Assembly: GCA_958450325.1 (NCBI GenBank) | Contig: OY288257.1 | Location: 7,459,873 to 7,523,872, forward strand | Direction of reading: 5' to 3' | DNA: 64,000 nucleotides | DNA from: Agrostemma githago | Lineage: Eukaryota > Streptophyta > Magnoliopsida > Caryophyllales > Caryophyllaceae | In this document: positions 60,376 through 64,000 of the stretch, one piece after another | Layout of the letters: each line of letters starts with the position of its first letter | Numbering within the stretch: the stretch's first letter is position 1 | The notes under the pieces: model-generated | Seen by the model: only the letters and a program-made list of their open reading frames with translations | What the model was told of the DNA's origin: nothing | The model's database searches: none | Translations under genes and position numbers: made by a program

Positions 60376-60540
60376 AGAGAGAGGGGGAAGGAGAGAGAGG
60401 GGGGAGGGAGGGAGATGGGGAGAGAGAGGGAAAGAAAGGGGATAGAGAGAGGGAAAGAGAAGGAGAGAGGGGAAAGAGGGGAAAGATAGAGCAAGAGAAA
60501 TGGAGAGAGGGGGGATGAAGATGGAGAGAGAGGAAGAGGT
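60376..60540. repeat. GA-rich tract, right flank of the CACTA insertion
   Basis: Continuation of the purine tract interrupted by the element. Confidence 0.93.
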
Positions 60541-61440
60541 TTATGCTGTTTTCTGACTTTGCAAGATTTGATCTTTTGTTGACCTTTTGAGATTTTTCAG
60601 GTTGTTTACTCATTTGGGTGGCTGTTATTCATAGTGTGAAGTAATAAGGTACTGATTCATGGAGCAAATCATGAGATGAAGTTTTTGGATGTAATGCTAG
60701 CTTGGGTAGTCAATTAGACTTCCAGATGAAGTTAGGCGTGCTTTGTAATTCAATTGTTTATCAACAGCATGAGCAAAATCAATGAGTTTACTTGCAGGAC
60801 TAGATTCGCGATTGTAATTTTGAATTATTTGGGGTTGTTTTCTCCTGATTTTGCTTTAGTCATGTCATTATGCTATTATTTTGAATTATGTTACTCTAAT
60901 ACGTTGGTCAACATACGCCTTAACTTCTAAGTCGAAGTTATCGTACAATAAAACGGCGCTCCCCATAAAAGGAGAAACTCAAGACGTACAGATTGCTTAA
61001 TATTAATGAAATAGACCACTCACACATTAGTCTACAGCTTACTGTGCCACGATCACGTTATGGCTCCTTGGAATCCATGGTGATTATTAGCAGTCATTTT
61101 CGAGATCAAACCTTCACCCTCATGGAAGGTTTGCATGCTTAGTCCGGTTAGTGCCATGCAAACGTACAGTTCATTGACTAATAACAAGTTAGTTAGGGCC
61201 TCCGAAATAACAAAAATATAAAACACCATAGATTCTCGTACACAGGTCAAAGGCAAATAACTGGATGTAATTAACTCACGTAGATTAGCATATGAACACA
61301 AACATATGGAGACCCAACGCGTTACGGACAATTACAGAAACCTAATTGAACACCTACGTTGGCACATGCGAAACAACTCCTGGCCTAATGCTCCCGTTAG
61401 AGCAAATGGACAGCATGCCTGACTGTAGCACCATTACAGT
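60541..61440. other. Non-coding spacer
   Basis: Intron-like AT-rich DNA up to about 60900, then sequence of unclear origin. No gene recognised. Confidence 0.45.
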
Positions 61441-61444
61441 TTGC

Positions 61445-61736
61445 TAATCTCGTACGCTTTAGCTACACTTTCGACTGACAACGGTAGTTTGCGGAGCAAT
61501 CATACATCGATATTATAATCCTTAATCCAAATCTAAATTCCAAGATATATTGACAACCATAAACCAACAAAGCTATAAACTTGTGCAGCCGACTACTCAA
61601 ACACAAATTTAGGCAACGGCCTCGCTGAAGTTCTGAAAAAAGGCAAAACACAAAAAACAAAAAAAAAAGGGTCAGCACATCGCCTTTACGGTCTGTGACT
61701 AACCAAACGCGCTCATCGCGCGCGATCTTCAACTAT
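61445..61736 (+). mobile_element. Decayed Helitron 3' end, copy 1
   Basis: Hairpin cgcgctc-atc-gcgcgcg (about 61709-61725, one mismatch) followed by atcttcaactat, where the second copy has gtcttcaactag. The ~300 bp before it aligns loosely with the ~300 bp before copy 2 (shared ttccaagat.tattg, acttgtgca.ccgact, ggcac/ggcaacg phrases). Confidence 0.6.
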
Positions 61737-61752
61737 ATTGTCAACTATAGCA

Positions 61753-62052
61753 CTACGTAGTTTGCTAATTACGGTCACTTCTCCACACCTTGCGACTGAA
61801 GACGGCCTTTCACAGAGCGCTCATACAACGGTTTTAAAATTCGTGAACCATATCTAACTTCCAAGATGTATTGCTAATCACAAGCAATACATATATAAAA
61901 TTGTGCATCCGACTGTTCCCACAAGATCTCAGGCACCGACCACAAGTTAGCCAAACAATTGTGCATACCCAAAACAAACAACAACCACCGTCAAATCGCA
62001 TAAACAAATCGTACCTACCCATACGCGCGCATCGCGCGCGGTCTTCAACTAG
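61753..62052 (+). mobile_element. Helitron 3' terminus, copy 2 (intact)
   Basis: Perfect hairpin CGCGCGC-ATC-GCGCGCG (62024-62040), then gtcttcaa and CTAG (62049-62052), then T. This is the canonical Helitron 3' end on the plus strand. The matching 5' TC end was not found. It may belong to the gene-fragment mosaic to the left. Confidence 0.78.
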
Positions 62053-63649
62053 TTTATATAAAAATAAAATTTAAGGTATAATAATAATAAAGTATTATTT
62101 CAAAATTTATAATTTCTGAAAAATATAAAAGTTTCTGAAAAATATTAATTAAGTCGTACTTAGTCGATTTACAAAATTTGACGTAAAATCATATTTTTAA
62201 TTATTTATAAATATCGTGTAAAAATTTCGGAATAAAATAAATTCATTTATTTAGAAAACTAAATTTATAAATTTTTAACTAAATTAAAAATAATAAGTGA
62301 AATTTTATTAAAATAAAACATTTTACAAATTACTAATCTACTCCATTTTTATAATATATAAACAAATGTAAAAGTACTAAAGAAAATTAAATACGACCAA
62401 AATTACAATCATATAAAACACATACAAAATATATAGAAAATAGAATAAACATACATAACAAATAGAACTAAACATACATATAAAATATAATGAAAATGGT
62501 ATAAGTAAATTTTATCATTTTAAGTTCTTTTATTCATTTTATCATTTTTTTTCATATAACCAGAAATGTAAAGGTGATAAATAAATAAATTAAACAAGTG
62601 ATAGTTTAGTCAAGTTAAATTTAGTCATAATAAAATATCACGTAACATTTTTATATATACATAAGTAATTTAGTCATACAAACAAGCCTAAATATTTAAA
62701 TAAGCAATTTATTAAATTACTAACATAATATACTTATATATAAGAAACGTTGTTAAAAGAAAAGTTTGGTTACCTTAATAAGCTACTATTTATTAACGTT
62801 ATTAAGAATAAAAGGTCGAAATAAATTGACCCAAATACGGTACTAGAAAAGTTATTCGCCAATTACTGGGCAGCTCCTCATTCCCGATGCTCCAATTATA
62901 AAGATGACGATAGATTAAATATAGTATATATAGTAAGTAGAAATAGTAGTAACTAGTACGAGTATGTATATAGATATATATGTATGTAGTAGTATGTACG
63001 TATGTGGGTATATATAGCAGTAGGGAGGGGATGAGGGAGTAGTAAGCAAGAAGGAGGTGGGGGATACAGGAGGGAGTAGATTAGGTGAGAGTGTGAGGGA
63101 GTAGGGTCGTAGGGGTGAGGGGTATTGAGGGATCACGTGGGGAAGGGTTCAAGTAGGACACAATTTCCGAGTTTCAGTCCGTTTCTCGTACAAACATCTT
63201 TCTTTTTTTCTTAAAAAGTTGAAATAAAAGATTTCGGAATTAAAATAATGGAAACCGTAAAATTTAATTTTTAAAAAAAAGAAATTCGTGAGACGGTAAG
63301 TAAAATAGACGGTAAATAGTTTTACAAGACAATAGTTCATAAGGAATTATTATTTTAAGAATCCGATAAAATATTAAATTTTTACGAGACGAGAAAATGT
63401 TAAAACGATAGGTCAATATTAAAATATATTTTCGAGTTTTAAACTTTATATATATATATTTTTTTGAGCGAGAAGACAAATAAATTTTTAATAACTCGAT
63501 AAATAAATTTTCATGTTTTTATAACGGAATAATTTTTAATGTAACGAAAATAAAATGTTTTATTTATGAAAATAATTTTTCAAACGTTAAACTTGGTTTA
63601 AATAAATGTTTAAAATTTTAACCCTATTTGAAAAATACGGGGTGTTATA
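62053..63649 (-). mobile_element. Tekay/Del-type chromovirus 3' LTR, minus strand
   Basis: Read on the minus strand the LTR starts TATAACACCCCGTATTTTTC (from 63649), the family start TGTAACACCCCG with one change. A TATA box (gctatatataccc) lies near 63020-63007, after a pyrimidine-rich stretch. The left boundary is unclear; it is placed at the Helitron edge. No coding sequence inside. Confidence 0.6.
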
Positions 63650-63650
63650 A

Positions 63651-64000
63651 TCTACCCCCCTTAAAACAATTTCGTCCTCGAAATTTCAGGCATAACTTAG
63701 GCAATTAACAAGGTTTGAGACACCACACGAATAAAATGAAGTGTTAGGGTTCCTCTCGTAAAATGATTCGGCTCGGAAGTGGCTTGCTCGTATATCTGAT
63801 CTTTCTGCCAATGTTTTACAAAGCTGGTACATCCCAAATTAGTATGGTAGGTGTCATTGATCAACTGTAGATTCTAAATTCCCATACAGTGACACTATTC
63901 AATCTCGGGTCATTCTCGAGATTTGGTTTAGGTTTGTCTTATCTCCAAAATATCACGATGTTTATATTCCTTAAAATTGAAAGGTGTTGTGTTATGGTAA
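63651..64000 (-). mobile_element. Polypurine tract and decayed pol tail of the same chromovirus
   Basis: Minus strand reads gaaatttcgaggacgaaatt then gttttaaggggggtagat directly before the LTR: the polypurine tract and the phrase that ends integrase in many Tekay elements. Farther right, the minus-strand YEQATSEPNHF resembles the EEATWE segment of the integrase C-terminus, with stops, so pol is decayed and leaves the window. Confidence 0.55.

Overview
This is nuclear DNA of a flowering plant, almost certainly a dicot. Genes have spliced exons with GT..AG introns, AT-rich introns and intergenic DNA. Plant-specific families are present (YTH/ECT reader, CYP704B P450, PORR protein, CBP60, F-box SKIP31, TNP2/CACTA, Tat/Athila/Tekay-type LTR retrotransposons, Stowaway and Tourist MITEs). 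The retroelement types would suit Caryophyllales, but that is inference.

Layout. (1) 1-6831 is a retrotransposon graveyard: an Athila-like LTR end, a Tat-type LTR piece, a decayed LTR copy, and a complete 2.7-kb solo LTR with a CATGG target duplication. (2) 6832-12761 is gene-poor: a 551-bp minus-strand Helitron splitting a decayed coding remnant, a Stowaway MITE, the last two exons of COX15, and a small cysteine-rich gene. (3) 13239-35751 is the real gene island. It holds an ECT-type m6A reader (-), a bromodomain protein with a greatly expanded repeat N-terminus (-), a CYP704B1-like fatty-acid hydroxylase (+), a glyoxalase-I-like VOC protein (-) and a single-exon PORR organelle RNA-binding protein (-). 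(4) 36315-41752 is a fragment of a Tat-clade Ty3/gypsy element on the minus strand, carrying plus-strand (antisense) ORFs and an 11.6-copy 75-bp array. (5) 42900-49220 is a plus-strand mosaic of fragments of unrelated genes that keep their introns: CBP60, coatomer alpha, an F-box SKIP31 copy with an in-frame stop, and a METTL/TRM140-like piece. (6) 50413-60375 is a complete CACTA element with TNPA-like and TNP2-like genes on the minus strand; the TNP2 protein has lost an internal block. (7) At 61700-62052 there are two tandem Helitron 3' ends (hairpin plus CTAG), followed by a minus-strand Tekay-like LTR and its polypurine tract.

Most notable reading: same-strand, intron-containing pieces of at least four genes, followed downstream by a textbook Helitron 3' terminus, suggest a gene-capturing Helitron into which the CACTA element later jumped. 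The Helitron 5' end was not found, so this stays a hypothesis. Other points worth attention: a phase-matched duplicate exon in the bromodomain gene, repeated palindrome modules in LTRs, and antisense ORFs with their own TATA boxes in the Tat element. There is a 200-base assembly gap at 50022-50221.
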